DNA from: Maribacter sp.
GTDB taxonomy: Bacteria > Bacteroidota > Bacteroidia > Flavobacteriales > Flavobacteriaceae
Length of the DNA: 64,000 nucleotides
Assembly (NCBI GenBank): GCA_020629415.1
Contig: JAHDDL010000020.1
Coordinates: 1 to 64,000, forward strand
Direction of reading: 5' to 3'
Below the pieces are notes generated by a model. It was not told the origin of the DNA, did no database searches, and was given only the letters and a program-made list of their open reading frames with translations. Shown in pieces: positions 52,670-62,066 of this stretch (the first letter of the stretch is position 1; each line of letters begins with the position of its first letter). The position numbers and the translations under genes were made by a program.

Positions 52670-53494
52670 CTATACAGCTACTATCCCCTTAATATGAGGA
52701 TGCGGATTATAATCCTCTAATGAAAAGTCTTCGAATTTAAAATCGAAAATGTCTTTCACATTAGGGTTTATTTTCATTTTTGGCAAAGCTGTAGGCTCTC
52801 TACTTAATTGTAGTTCAACCTGCTCCATATGGTTGTTGTATATGTGGGCATCACCAAAAGTGTGAATAAAATCGCCGGCTTTATAACCGCAAACCTGTGC
52901 CATCATCATGGTAAACAAGGCATAAGATGCAATATTAAATGGAACCCCTAAAAAGATATCTGCACTACGTTGGTATAATTGGCAAGATAATTTTCCGTCT
53001 GCCACATAAAATTGAAAGAATGCATGGCAAGGTGGTAAAGCGGCTTTGCCGTTAGACACATTTTCTGAAAATGACTTTGATGTATCTGGCAAAACACTAG
53101 GGTTCCAAGCGGAAACTAACATTCTTCTGCTATTAGGATTCGTTTTTAGGGAATGAACAACCTCTTTGATCTGGTCAATTTCATCATTGTTCCAATTGCG
53201 CCATTGATGACCGTAAACCGGACCTAAATCTCCGTTTTCATCTGCCCATTCGTTCCAAATACGAACGCCGTTTTCCTGTAGATAATTAATATTGGTATCA
53301 CCTTTTAAAAACCACAGCAGCTCGTGCACTATAGATTTTAAATGTAATTTTTTAGTGGTTACCATAGGAAAACCTTGGCTGAGGTCAAAACGCATTTGAT
53401 ACCCGAACACACTTTTGGTTCCGGTTCCTGTGCGGTCACCTTTTTGGTTTCCTTCAGCTAATACGTGATTAAGTAAGTCGTGGTATTGTTTCAT
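52670..53494 (-). CDS. thyA: Thymidylate synthase
   Basis: Makes dTMP from dUMP with methylene-tetrahydrofolate, producing dihydrofolate that FolA recycles. The 274 residues begin [12 protein letters not shown] at ATG 53494. An open frame extends upstream but adds 38 residues not found in the family. Motifs are [13 protein letters not shown] (folate and phosphate binding), the catalytic Cys in [30 protein letters not shown] and HTFGDAHIY, ending in IKGIVAV. A minus-strand TATTTTTG (complement of 53555-53562) may be its -7 element. Confidence 0.96.
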   Translation of the reverse strand: MKQYHDLLNHVLAEGNQKGDRTGTGTKSVFGYQMRFDLSQGFPMVTTKKLHLKSIVHELLWFLKGDTNINYLQENGVRIWNEWADENGDLGPVYGHQWRNWNNDEIDQIKEVVHSLKTNPNSRRMLVSAWNPSVLPDTSKSFSENVSNGKAALPPCHAFFQFYVADGKLSCQLYQRSADIFLGVPFNIASYALFTMMMAQVCGYKAGDFIHTFGDAHIYNNHMEQVELQLSREPTALPKMKINPNVKDIFDFKFEDFSLEDYNPHPHIKGIVAV

Positions 53495-53554
53495 AAAATA
53501 GCGCTCCTTGAGTCTTATGGTTAAAACTGGTACGGAGTAATGATTTTGTTCCTT

Positions 53555-53562
53555 CAAAAATA
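53555..53562 (-). promoter_or_regulatory. Candidate -7 element of thyA
   Basis: TATTTTTG on the minus strand, about 60 bases before the thyA ATG, with no well-placed TTG. The upstream start of the extended thyA frame lies outside it, which supports the shorter protein. Confidence 0.3.
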
Positions 53563-53659
53563 AAGAAAGATGATATTTTGAACGTAAGATTAACTTATCA
53601 GTTATCAATAATTATCAACGACATAATAAGTGTTTCCCTTTTGGGGGCTACGGGGCTTT

Positions 53660-55120
53660 TTAACCTAAAATCATACCTGCTATGGTTGCAGAAAGCAATG
53701 AAGCTAATGAGCCGCCTAAGACTGCTTTCATTCCAAATTCAGATAACGTTTTTCTTTGACTGGGGGCAAGAGATCCAATACCACCGATCTGGATACCTAT
53801 TGAGGCAAAGTTTGCAAAACCGCATAACATATAGGTAGCCATAATCACAGACTTGTTAAACTTTAAATGTGGTATGGTACTTAAATCTTTAAGTTCTGCC
53901 AATTGAATGTAGCCCACAAATTCACTTGCAACTAATTTAATACCCAGCAATTGTCCCATTAGCATAATATCTTCGTTGGCTACGCCAATTAACCACATTA
54001 ATGGCGCAAACACGGTTCCTAAAATTGCTTCAAGTGAAAATTTGGAATAAGATGTATTTTCGGCTATCCAACTATTTAAGTGGGTCAAGTCTCCTGTCCA
54101 CTCTAAAATTCCGTTCACCATGGCTATAATTGCCACGAAAACCAATAGCATTGCACCAACGTTTACGGCTAGTTTTAAACCTTCTGTAGTTCCGTTTGCA
54201 ATAGCATCTAGTACGTTGGCGCCAATTTTTTCGGAAGAAACGTGAACATCGCTATTGACTTCTTCTGTCTGTGGATATAAAATTTTGGATATAACGATTG
54301 CCCCAGGCGCGGCCATTACACTTGCAGCTAAAAGGTGTTTGGCAAAAATTAATTGTAGTAATTCATCTTCACCGCCCAAAAAACCAATGTACGCTGCCAG
54401 TACTGCACCGGCAACCGTGGCCATACCGCCGATCATGACCAATAAAATTTCTGATTTGGTCATTTTTTCCAGGTATGCTTTAATTAAAAGAGGAGCTTCT
54501 GTTTGTCCAAGAAATATGTTTCCGGCAACAGAAAGACTTTCAGGGCCTGAAATACCCAATGTTTTAGAAAGTGCCCAAGCAAGCCACTTTACCACTTTTT
54601 GAATTAATCCTAGGTAAAATAATAAAGAAGTCAGGGCTGAGAAAAATATAATCGTTGGCAATACTTGAAAGGCGAATATATAACCAAAGGTACCGGTATC
54701 GACAACTAGTCCTTCAAAAAGAAACTTACTACCTGCTCTTGTAAATTCTAAAATACTGACAAAAATTTTCCCAATTTGTTCAAAAACCAATTGTACAAAA
54801 GGAATTTTAAGAACACCTATGGCAATTACCAGTTGTAGTGCCAGGCCAATACCTACAGTTTTCCAATTAATGGCTCTTCGATTAGAGCTGAATAAAAATG
54901 CCAAAAGTAACAAGACTGCCATACCAAGAATACCTCTACCAAGGCTGTTGATAGAAAATCCTTCACTGGCTTCCATACCCATAACCCCTTCGGTAGCTAC
55001 ATCTTCAACCAAAGTAGTATTGGTCGTGTTTTCTAAAGGAATATTTACGTCTACATCTTGAGCAAAAGTAAGTGAGGTAAGAATTAGTGCAAAAAATAGC
55101 AACCATTTGCCCTTTTTCAT
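53660..55120 (-). CDS. nupC: Concentrative nucleoside transporter (CNT/NupC family)
   Basis: Inner-membrane importer of nucleosides driven by H+ or Na+. The 486 residues are longer than E. coli NupC because of a signal-peptide-like N-terminus (1-20) and an acidic periplasmic stretch (about 21-55), a usual feature in Bacteroidota. The CNT core shows GQTEAPLLIKAYLEKMTKSE, GGMATVAGAVLAAYIG and VANEDIMLMGQLLG with NKSVIMATYMLCGFANFASIG. It follows bfn after 17 bases in the same operon. The cytidine deaminase encoded at 35.5 kb could use its cargo. Confidence 0.92.
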   Translation of the reverse strand: MKKGKWLLFFALILTSLTFAQDVDVNIPLENTTNTTLVEDVATEGVMGMEASEGFSINSLGRGILGMAVLLLLAFLFSSNRRAINWKTVGIGLALQLVIAIGVLKIPFVQLVFEQIGKIFVSILEFTRAGSKFLFEGLVVDTGTFGYIFAFQVLPTIIFFSALTSLLFYLGLIQKVVKWLAWALSKTLGISGPESLSVAGNIFLGQTEAPLLIKAYLEKMTKSEILLVMIGGMATVAGAVLAAYIGFLGGEDELLQLIFAKHLLAASVMAAPGAIVISKILYPQTEEVNSDVHVSSEKIGANVLDAIANGTTEGLKLAVNVGAMLLVFVAIIAMVNGILEWTGDLTHLNSWIAENTSYSKFSLEAILGTVFAPLMWLIGVANEDIMLMGQLLGIKLVASEFVGYIQLAELKDLSTIPHLKFNKSVIMATYMLCGFANFASIGIQIGGIGSLAPSQRKTLSEFGMKAVLGGSLASLLSATIAGMILG

Positions 55121-55137
55121 AAACTGTAATTTAAGAT

Positions 55138-55767
55138 TTAGTTGCGTTTAGAGATTTCATCTCTCAATTTTGCCGCCTTTTCGTAGTCTTCGTTGGTGAC
55201 CGCTTTTTTTAATTCTGCTTCTAATTCATCTATAGTAAGCTCAGTGAAACCGTCCGTTGCACCAGATTCTATCTCTATAGTTTCCCCTTCTTGCAAAATC
55301 TCATCGACCATAATGCTGTCGTCATTATCTTTTTGATGCTTCTCTTTAGAAGAGAACTTTAAGAAAATACCAGCTTTGTCCAATATTGTTTTATAAGTAA
55401 AAATGGGAGCGTTGAAACGTAACGCCAAAGCAATGGCATCACTGGTTCTTGCGTCTATAATTTCTTCTATGCCATCTCTTTCGCAAATAATGCTGGAGTA
55501 AAATACACCATCTACCAATTTATGAATAATCACCTGTTTGATAACAATATCAAACCTGTCAGAGAAATTTTTAAAAAGGTCATGTGTAAGTGGTCTTGGC
55601 GGCTTGATCTCTTTCTCTAAAGCAATTGCAATAGACTGAGCTTCAAAAGCGCCAATGACAATAGGTAACTTTCTATCACCTTCAACCTCGTTCAAAATAA
55701 GTGCGTATGCACCGTTTTGAGTTTGACTATAGGAGATCCCTTTTATTTTTAATCGTACTAGACTCAT
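55138..55767 (-). CDS. Bifunctional-nuclease (DUF151) protein with C-terminal UvrB/UvrC motif
   Basis: A 209-residue cytoplasmic protein. Residues about 1-135 are a DUF151/BFN domain: LNEVEGDRKLPIVIGAFEAQSIA and IDARTSDAIALALRFNAPIF are diagnostic. The C-terminal 35 residues are a UVR motif (ELKKAVTNEDYEKAAKLRDEI). DUF151 proteins in plants have RNase and DNase activity, and in bacteria the role is poorly known. The domain pair is typical of Bacteroidota. It is the first gene before nupC (17-base gap), downstream of the etfBA terminator. Confidence 0.9.
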   Translation of the reverse strand: MSLVRLKIKGISYSQTQNGAYALILNEVEGDRKLPIVIGAFEAQSIAIALEKEIKPPRPLTHDLFKNFSDRFDIVIKQVIIHKLVDGVFYSSIICERDGIEEIIDARTSDAIALALRFNAPIFTYKTILDKAGIFLKFSSKEKHQKDNDDSIMVDEILQEGETIEIESGATDGFTELTIDELEAELKKAVTNEDYEKAAKLRDEISKRN

Positions 55768-55780
55768 AGGTTTTTAACTA

Positions 55781-55825
55781 AAAAAGGCTGTTAGAATACT
55801 TGGGGCTCCAACTATTCAAACAGCC
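55781..55825 (-). terminator. Terminator of etfBA
   Basis: A long hairpin in which GGCTGTT pairs with AACAGCC (55786-55792 with 55819-55825), then after an A-A mismatch GAATA pairs with TATTC (55794-55798 with 55813-55817). On the minus strand it runs into T5-6 (complement of 55781-55785). It lies 28 bases past etfA. Confidence 0.85.
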
Positions 55826-55852
55826 CTTTAAGGGGCACAAAATAACAAAAAA

Positions 55853-56821
55853 TTAACCGTTTTGTGCTTTAAAATCCTTTAATTTTTCAATCAATTGAGG
55901 AACTACTTCAAAGGCATCACCAACTATTCCATAATCTGCGGCTTTAAAGAAAGGCGCTTCAGGGTCATTATTAATGACTACTTTGGTTTTAGAAGCACTT
56001 ACACCTGCTAGGTGTTGAATTGCCCCAGAAATACCAATGGCTATATAAAGGTTACTGGCTACGGGTTTTCCTGTTTGCCCTACGTGCTCTCCATGAGGTC
56101 TCCATCCTAGGTCTGATACCGGTTTGGAACATGCGGTCGCAGCACCCAAAACATCGGCTAATTCTTCGATCATTCCCCAATTTTCAGGGCCTTTCATTCC
56201 TCTTCCCGCAGAAACAACGATATCGGCATCGGCAATAGTAGCCTTGCCAACTACTTTATCTATTTCAACGGATTTAGTATCGTTTGTGGCTGCATCTGAA
56301 GTAGCGCCTATTTCTTCAACAGAAATAGCGGTTTTGTTTTCATGGGCGCCAAAAGCATTGTTAGATACACCTACTATTTTTATATCGGTATCTATTTGAG
56401 TATGGGCAAAACCTTTATTACTGAATGCGGTCCTTTTTACTGTAAATGGCGATGTACTATCTGGAGCTTGAACTACGTTAGGTGCATAACCTGCTGATAG
56501 TTTTGCCGATAACAATGGTGCCAAATACTTGGTATCTGTGCTAGAGCTTAAAATAACCACTTTGGCATCTGTACTCTTTACGGCTTCGGCAATGGATGAA
56601 GCGTAAGATCCGGCATTAAAAGTTGCCAGTGCATCATCTTTTACGTTTATGACCTTTGAAACGCCATAATCGCCAAGTGATTCGTTTTCGCTGCTATTAA
56701 AAGCGATTGCTGTAACGGTAGTGTCCATCATTTTGGCCACTGCAGCGGCATAAGAGGCAACCTCGTACGCATTCTTTTTAAATTTTCCTTGTTCTGATTC
56801 TGTATATACTAAAACTGACAT
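55853..56821 (-). CDS. etfA: Electron transfer flavoprotein alpha subunit
   Basis: FAD-carrying subunit of ETF (322 residues), which takes electrons from acyl-CoA dehydrogenases and hands them to the respiratory chain. The C-terminal FAD-binding region is clear: SAGRGMKGPENW, PVSDLGWRPHGEHVGQTGK and the family signature LYIAIGISGAIQHLAG with INNDPEAPFF. It is the second gene of the pair, 40 bases after etfB. The acyl-CoA dehydrogenase at 6.7 kb is a likely donor. It is the respiratory type rather than a clostridial bifurcating form, because no Fix or Bcd partner is adjacent. Confidence 0.95.
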   Translation of the reverse strand: MSVLVYTESEQGKFKKNAYEVASYAAAVAKMMDTTVTAIAFNSSENESLGDYGVSKVINVKDDALATFNAGSYASSIAEAVKSTDAKVVILSSSTDTKYLAPLLSAKLSAGYAPNVVQAPDSTSPFTVKRTAFSNKGFAHTQIDTDIKIVGVSNNAFGAHENKTAISVEEIGATSDAATNDTKSVEIDKVVGKATIADADIVVSAGRGMKGPENWGMIEELADVLGAATACSKPVSDLGWRPHGEHVGQTGKPVASNLYIAIGISGAIQHLAGVSASKTKVVINNDPEAPFFKAADYGIVGDAFEVVPQLIEKLKDFKAQNG

Positions 56822-56861
56822 CTTTTTTGTTTTTAATGATTACCTATTAAATAGGTTGTTA

Positions 56862-57602
56862 TTAAATGACTTTGGCTTCGTTATGTAAAAGATCTACCAA
56901 TTGATCCACGCTATCGGCAAGTTTAACTTGACCTTTTGGAGCCGGTTTGTCGAATTTTTTATCTTCGGTGGCCTTGGTCGCATCCACAGGTTCAACAACA
57001 GTAAGCGCCTTTTTTCTTGCCATCATAATACCTCTCATGTTAGGAATACGAAGGTCGCTTTCTTCAACAAGGCCTTTTTGCCCGCCCACTACCAATGGTA
57101 GGGAGCTGCTTAATTTTTCCTTTCCACCATCAATTTCTCTAACAGCGGTTACATTGGTGCCGTCAATTTCAAGACTAATACAAGAGTTTATGAAATTCAT
57201 ATTGGTCAAGGAAGCTAGAATTCCTGGGACCATTCCTCCATTATAATCAATAGATTCTCTACCGCCAATAACTAGGTCATAGCCACCATCTTTAACAACG
57301 GCCGCTAATTGCTGGGCAACGGAAAAACCATCCGTAGGTTCTGTATTGATTCTGAAAGCCTCATCCGCGCCAATGGCAAGTGCCTTACGCATGGTGGGCT
57401 CAACGGTTGGTCCGCCAACGGTGGCAATATGCACTGTGGCACCTTGTTTTTCTTTAAACCACATAGCTCTTGTTAAACCAAATTCATCGTTCGGGTTAAT
57501 TACAAACTGTACACCGTTAGTGTCAAATTTGGTGTCGCCATCTGTGAAATTTATCTTAGACGTAGTGTCTGGTACATTACTTATGCAAACTAATATCTTC
57601 AT
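56862..57602 (-). CDS. etfB: Electron transfer flavoprotein beta subunit
   Basis: Beta subunit of ETF, 246 residues, binding AMP at the interface. Landmarks are the N-terminal MKILVCISNVPDT, INPNDEFGLTRAMWFKEK, ALAIGADEAFRI and GGRESIDYNGGMVPG, and the ETF-beta signature region VVGGQKGLVEESDLRIPNMRGIMMARKK. It heads the etfB-etfA operon. Its start is 173 bases from divergent pdhB, and the spacer holds a 26-bp palindrome that may be a shared operator. Confidence 0.95.
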   Translation of the reverse strand: MKILVCISNVPDTTSKINFTDGDTKFDTNGVQFVINPNDEFGLTRAMWFKEKQGATVHIATVGGPTVEPTMRKALAIGADEAFRINTEPTDGFSVAQQLAAVVKDGGYDLVIGGRESIDYNGGMVPGILASLTNMNFINSCISLEIDGTNVTAVREIDGGKEKLSSSLPLVVGGQKGLVEESDLRIPNMRGIMMARKKALTVVEPVDATKATEDKKFDKPAPKGQVKLADSVDQLVDLLHNEAKVI

Positions 57603-57651
57603 GTTTAAAAAACTTTATATCAATGGTGACGAAGATAGCTAATAAAATCCG

Positions 57652-57677
57652 AATTTACTATGCATGCATAGTAAATT
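57652..57677. promoter_or_regulatory. 26-bp perfect palindrome between etfB and pdhB
   Basis: AATTTACTATGCA (57652-57664) is followed directly by its exact reverse complement (57665-57677). The symmetry stops sharply on both sides. With no loop it is a poor RNA hairpin but an ideal site for a dimeric regulator. The centre is about 62 bases before the etfB ATG and 111 before the pdhB ATG. The regulator is not known to me. Confidence 0.6.
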
Positions 57678-57726
57678 TTATAACTTTTTTTAAATATTGC
57701 ATTCTATTTTTTGATATTATATTTCC

Positions 57727-57734
57727 TATTTTTG
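57727..57734 (+). promoter_or_regulatory. Candidate -7 element of pdhB
   Basis: TATTTTTG matches TAnnTTTG and gives a leader of about 35 bases. TTG triplets at 57697 and 57711 lie at spacings of 27 and 13, outside the usual range. Confidence 0.4.
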
Positions 57735-57775
57735 CTTGCTTTCTAGCATATAACAAAGAATAATAATAACCATAC

Positions 57776-58753
57776 ATGAAAACACTACAATTTAGGCAAG
57801 CAATAGCCGAGGCCATGTCCGAAGAAATGAGGAAGGATGAATCTATCTATTTAATGGGTGAAGAAGTAGCGGAATATAATGGCGCATACAAGGCTTCTAA
57901 AGGGATGTTGGATGAGTTTGGACCTAAAAGAGTCATTGATACTCCAATATCTGAACTTGGTTTTGCAGGTATAGGTGTTGGTTCTACTATGACTGGTAAT
58001 AGACCTATAATAGAATTCATGACCTTCAACTTTGCGTTGGTAGGTATAGATCAGATTATAAATAACGCGGCAAAGATCAGGCAAATGTCCGGTGGGCAAT
58101 TTCCTTGTCCTATAGTATTTAGAGGTCCAACGGCGTCTGCAGGCCAATTGGCGGCAACACACTCACAAGCTTTTGAGAGTTGGTACGCAAACTGCCCGGG
58201 ATTAAAAGTGGTCGTGCCTTCTAATCCGGCAGATGCAAAAGGCTTGTTAAAAGCTGCAATACGTGATAATGACCCTGTAATATTTATGGAGTCTGAACAA
58301 ATGTACGGGGATAAAGGTGAAGTGCCAGAAGGTGATTACACTATTCCATTGGGTGTAGCGGATATTCGTAGAGAAGGTAAAGATGTTACTATCGTTTCTT
58401 TTGGTAAGATTATAAAAGAGGCGGATAAAGCTGCCGATGAATTGGAAAAAGAAGGAATAAGCTGTGAAATCATTGATTTACGTACGGTAAAGCCTTTGGA
58501 TTACGAAGCTATTTTAAAATCCGTTAAAAAAACGAACCGTTTGGTAGTTTTGGAAGAAGCTTGGCCGTTTGGTAACGTAGCTACTGAGATTACATATCAT
58601 ATACAGGCACATGCATTTGATTATTTAGATGCACCTGTTGTTAAGATCAACACTGCAGATACTCCGGCACCATATTCTCCTGTATTATTGGAAGAGTGGT
58701 TGCCAAACTATACTGATGTTGTCAAAGCTGTTAAAAAAGTTTTATACAAATAA
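57776..58753 (+). CDS. pdhB: Pyruvate dehydrogenase E1 component, beta subunit
   Basis: Beta chain of the E1 heterotetramer (325 residues), partner of PdhA encoded at 36.2 kb. Family features are the N-terminal LQFRQAIAEAMSEEMRKD, GEEVAEYNGAYKASKGM, DTPISELGFAGIGVG, the central RGPTASAGQLAATHSQAFESWYA and the C-terminal transketolase domain with IDLRTVKPLDYEAI. It is transcribed alone from a divergent region shared with etfBA and ends at a strong terminator. The 19-kb distance from pdhAC is unlike the usual single operon. Confidence 0.95.
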   Translation: MKTLQFRQAIAEAMSEEMRKDESIYLMGEEVAEYNGAYKASKGMLDEFGPKRVIDTPISELGFAGIGVGSTMTGNRPIIEFMTFNFALVGIDQIINNAAKIRQMSGGQFPCPIVFRGPTASAGQLAATHSQAFESWYANCPGLKVVVPSNPADAKGLLKAAIRDNDPVIFMESEQMYGDKGEVPEGDYTIPLGVADIRREGKDVTIVSFGKIIKEADKAADELEKEGISCEIIDLRTVKPLDYEAILKSVKKTNRLVVLEEAWPFGNVATEITYHIQAHAFDYLDAPVVKINTADTPAPYSPVLLEEWLPNYTDVVKAVKKVLYK

Positions 58754-58777
58754 AAGTATACATTTGTAAAGTACCTT

Positions 58778-58811
58778 AGCTTCTCCGACCAAGTCTGGAG
58801 AAGCTTTTTTT
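58778..58811 (+). terminator. Terminator of pdhB
   Basis: AGCTTCTCC (58778-58786) pairs with GGAGAAGCT (58797-58805), with an inner GAC/GTC extension, followed by seven T. Confidence 0.9.
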
Positions 58812-58858
58812 ATTGGTATGCTACTTACTAAAAGAATTTTATTGAACGACGTTATTTA

Positions 58859-61360
58859 ATGAGAGACATAATATTTGCATTCTTAAGTTTATGCTTTTTC
58901 ATAGCTCAAGGTCAGACCAAAATAGGGGGTATGGTTATTGATGAGCAAGGAGATCCTGTTTCTTTTGCCAATGTATTCTTTAAAAATTCAACTGAGGGTA
59001 CCATTACAAATGACGACGGTAGGTTTTATCTAGAGTCGGAAAATGACTATGATACGGTTATCATTTCATTTATAGGTTATACGGATTATGAACTTCAGCT
59101 AGATGCTAAAGTGGTTTATGAATTAAAAATAACCATGGTAGAGGCTGCGGAGCAGTTGAATGAAGTGGTCCTAATAGCCGGTAAACAATCTAAAAAGAAC
59201 AACCCTGCTGTTGATATACTTCGTAAGATATGGGCAAAGAAGCGTCAGAACGGTGTTAGTCAGTTTGATCAATATGCTTTTGAAAAGTATGAAAAGGTAG
59301 AGTTTGATTTAAACACTATAGATAGCTCACTTATAAAAAGTAAAGTTTTTAAAGGTCTGGAATTCGTTTTCCAAGATCTGGATACTTCACGCATAACGGG
59401 TAAAACATATTTGCCAATTTTCTTAAACGAGACTTTTTCCAAAATTTATGGGGACAATAAGTTAAAGGAAGAGAAAGAAGAGGTTTTGGGAAATAAGAAT
59501 TCTGGGTTTGAAAACAACCAGGCTATCATAGCGTTTGTGCAAGACTTGTATCAAGAGTACGATGTCTATAACAATTACCTAAAATTCTTCGATAAAAGTT
59601 TTACAAGTCCGCTATCAAAAACAGGGGTAGATGTCTATAATTATGCACTTAGGGACAGTGCCTTCATAGATAACAAGTGGTGTTATAATATTGTCTATTA
59701 TCCGCGGCGTAAAAATGAACTGACCTTTAAAGGAGATTTTTGGGTGAACGATTCTACATGGGCGGTCAAGAATATTAATTTACAAGTTACCAAGAGTGCC
59801 AATATCAACTGGGTCAAAGATATCTACATTGAGCAAGATTTTGAGGTAATGAACGATTCTGTTTTTCTTTTGAAGCGCGATTATATGTTAAGTGATTTCA
59901 GCTTTAATAAAAAGGAAGAATCTCGCGGTCTCTATGGAAAACGAACCTCTGTTTATGATAACTATGAATTTAATAAAGTACGGCCAAAAGAAGTATATAA
60001 AAAGGATAGAAATCCTTTAGATGTTACCCAGATTATAAAAGACGATGCATTTTGGGAAAAGAATAGACTGGAAAGTTTGAATAAAGATGAGCAAGGCATA
60101 TATAGCTTGCTCGATACCCTGAAAACAGTACCAAAATTTAAAAACTATTACAATTTTGTTAGCATTTTGGGCTCTGGTTATGTAGAAGTGGATAAGTGGA
60201 ATTTAGACCTAGGTTCTGTATATGACTTCTTTGGATACAATACCGCCGAAGGAGCAAGGATAAGGCTGGGGGCAAGAACGTATTATGGTCAGAACGATCT
60301 TTGGCGCGTAGAAGGTTATACGGCATACGGTTTTAAGGACCATAAGTTTAAACATGGTTTGGCCGGTAAAATGCTTTTGGACAAGAATAGTAGATTTATA
60401 GTATCGGGCGGAAACCGTAGGGATATTGAACAGCTTGGTGTAAGTTTAACGGCTACAAATGATGTTTTGGGCCGTAGTATAGCATCTTCGTCTTTATTGA
60501 CCGTTGGTGCAAATAATAGGCTTACGAATATAAATCTAAGTGCTCTGAACTTTGAAATTGAACCGTTGACCAACTTAAAATTATCTGTTGGTGGAACTTT
60601 TAGGACATTGAGCTCTGCTTTGCCCAGTGAATTTAGTTTGGACTATGTAAATCCGGAGTCTCCTACGGGTGTATCTTCAGAGATCCGCCAGTTTGATTTT
60701 AATGCATTGGTATTGTATACTCCAGGTAAAAAAACAATTGGTTTTGGTGTGGAGCGTAGAGATGTAAATGATACGTATAGTACCATATTGCTAAATTATA
60801 CGAAGGGAACAAAAGGGGTTTTAAATAGTGATTTTGATTACAGCAAGCTTCAATTTTCATATAGCCAACCTTGGCAACTAGGTGGTTTTGGTAGGTTGTT
60901 AAGTACGGTAGAATTGGGTAAAACATTTGGTGAGGTACCGTTAGGGCTGTTAAGCGTAGTGCCCGGTAACCAGACTTTTTTCTCCAATTACGGTACATTT
61001 CCAAATTTAGATTTCTATGAATTTGTAACAGATACCTATGCGGCCGTACATTTGCAGCATAATTTTAACGGTAGATTTTTCTCAAGAATTCCTTTTTTAA
61101 GAAAATATAATTTGAGGGAGATCGTTGCAATACGTGGTGTATGGGGAGATTTGTCGGATGAAAATATAGCTTTAAGTGCTCCGGCAACTATAAACACTCC
61201 GCTAAATGCACCGTCTGATCAAATATATTACGAGTACTCCTTTGGAATAGGGAATATTTTTAAGGTTTTTAGATTGGATTTTAATTTTAGGGGAAATTAT
61301 CTCGATAATCCAGATGCCAGAAAGTTCGGCGTAACGGGAACTTTTGGATTTGTCTTTTAA
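58859..61360 (+). CDS. DUF5686 / carboxypeptidase-regulatory-like outer-membrane protein
   Basis: An 833-residue exported protein. A signal peptide (cleavage near G18/Q19) is followed by a carboxypeptidase-regulatory-like domain (about 20-105, GGMVIDEQGDPVSFANVFFKN and TNDDGRFYLES) and a long DUF5686 region. Its C-terminal half reads as alternating beta strands of an outer-membrane barrel, ending in a terminal aromatic (GTFGFVF). It has no plug or TonB box, so it is not a SusC-type receptor. Proteins of this family are common in Bacteroidota and their function is unknown. It stands between the pdhB terminator and ppa. Confidence 0.85.
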   Translation: MRDIIFAFLSLCFFIAQGQTKIGGMVIDEQGDPVSFANVFFKNSTEGTITNDDGRFYLESENDYDTVIISFIGYTDYELQLDAKVVYELKITMVEAAEQLNEVVLIAGKQSKKNNPAVDILRKIWAKKRQNGVSQFDQYAFEKYEKVEFDLNTIDSSLIKSKVFKGLEFVFQDLDTSRITGKTYLPIFLNETFSKIYGDNKLKEEKEEVLGNKNSGFENNQAIIAFVQDLYQEYDVYNNYLKFFDKSFTSPLSKTGVDVYNYALRDSAFIDNKWCYNIVYYPRRKNELTFKGDFWVNDSTWAVKNINLQVTKSANINWVKDIYIEQDFEVMNDSVFLLKRDYMLSDFSFNKKEESRGLYGKRTSVYDNYEFNKVRPKEVYKKDRNPLDVTQIIKDDAFWEKNRLESLNKDEQGIYSLLDTLKTVPKFKNYYNFVSILGSGYVEVDKWNLDLGSVYDFFGYNTAEGARIRLGARTYYGQNDLWRVEGYTAYGFKDHKFKHGLAGKMLLDKNSRFIVSGGNRRDIEQLGVSLTATNDVLGRSIASSSLLTVGANNRLTNINLSALNFEIEPLTNLKLSVGGTFRTLSSALPSEFSLDYVNPESPTGVSSEIRQFDFNALVLYTPGKKTIGFGVERRDVNDTYSTILLNYTKGTKGVLNSDFDYSKLQFSYSQPWQLGGFGRLLSTVELGKTFGEVPLGLLSVVPGNQTFFSNYGTFPNLDFYEFVTDTYAAVHLQHNFNGRFFSRIPFLRKYNLREIVAIRGVWGDLSDENIALSAPATINTPLNAPSDQIYYEYSFGIGNIFKVFRLDFNFRGNYLDNPDARKFGVTGTFGFVF

Positions 61361-61433
61361 TTCAATTAATTTTTACAATTATAACTAATAAGTAACGTTT
61401 CATAACAAACTAAGAATTTAAACAACTTTAAAT

Positions 61434-61961
61434 ATGGCAGCAGCAAAAGGATTGACCTTTGATGTTTTAATAGAAATTCCGAAAGGAAGCAGAAACAAGT
61501 ACGAATACGACTTCGATTTACATAAAATCCGTTTTGATCGTATGTTATTTTCTTCAATGATGTATCCTGGTGATTACGGATTCATTCCAGAAACTTTAGC
61601 ATTGGATAAAGATCCGTTAGATGTATTGGTAATGGGTACAGAACCTGTTTACCCAATGACGGTAATGGAAGTAAAACCAATTGGTGTTTTTCACATGACG
61701 GATGAAAAGGGACCGGATGAAAAAATTATCTGCGTACCTGTTTCTGATCCAATTTGGAGCAATAACAATGATATAAGTGATTTAAATCCGCATAGATTAA
61801 AAGAAATAGAGCATTTCTTTCAAGTATATAAAGATTTAGAGGAGAAAAAAGTAGATACGGGCGGTTGGAGCGATGCTGCGAAAGCGGTAGAAATTTATCA
61901 CGAATGTGTAAAGAGATATGACGATAGTGAGCACAAAGCGAAGCGCACTTTTATGATATAA
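61434..61961 (+). CDS. ppa: Inorganic pyrophosphatase, family I (soluble)
   Basis: Hydrolyses cytoplasmic pyrophosphate to phosphate, pulling biosynthetic reactions forward. The 175 residues contain the family I signature DKDPLDV (58-64), with metal-binding Asp residues, plus EIPKGSRNKYEYD (near 14-26) and MYPGDYGFIP (near 43-52). The length is typical of prokaryotic enzymes. It is followed by its own terminator and then by the membrane pyrophosphatase gene, so the two pyrophosphate-consuming enzymes are neighbours. Confidence 0.96.
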   Translation: MAAAKGLTFDVLIEIPKGSRNKYEYDFDLHKIRFDRMLFSSMMYPGDYGFIPETLALDKDPLDVLVMGTEPVYPMTVMEVKPIGVFHMTDEKGPDEKIICVPVSDPIWSNNNDISDLNPHRLKEIEHFFQVYKDLEEKKVDTGGWSDAAKAVEIYHECVKRYDDSEHKAKRTFMI

Positions 61962-61980
61962 ATAATATTTTACATCATTT

Positions 61981-62014
61981 AAGCCACTTTTAATAATAAA
62001 AAGTGGCTTTTTTT
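61981..62014 (+). terminator. Terminator of ppa
   Basis: AAGCCACTTTT (61981-61991) pairs with AAAAGTGGCTT (61999-62009) around a 7-base loop and is followed by a T run to 62014. Confidence 0.9.
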
Positions 62015-62066
62015 ATTCTATTCTAATTTACTACATTAGTTGATCTAACAACTAACAATGGATTAA

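Noticed and set aside
53495-53608. 38-residue N-terminal extension of thymidylate synthase
   Set aside because: Thymidylate synthases start at the MKQYHDLL-type sequence. The extension has no counterpart and a possible promoter lies within it.
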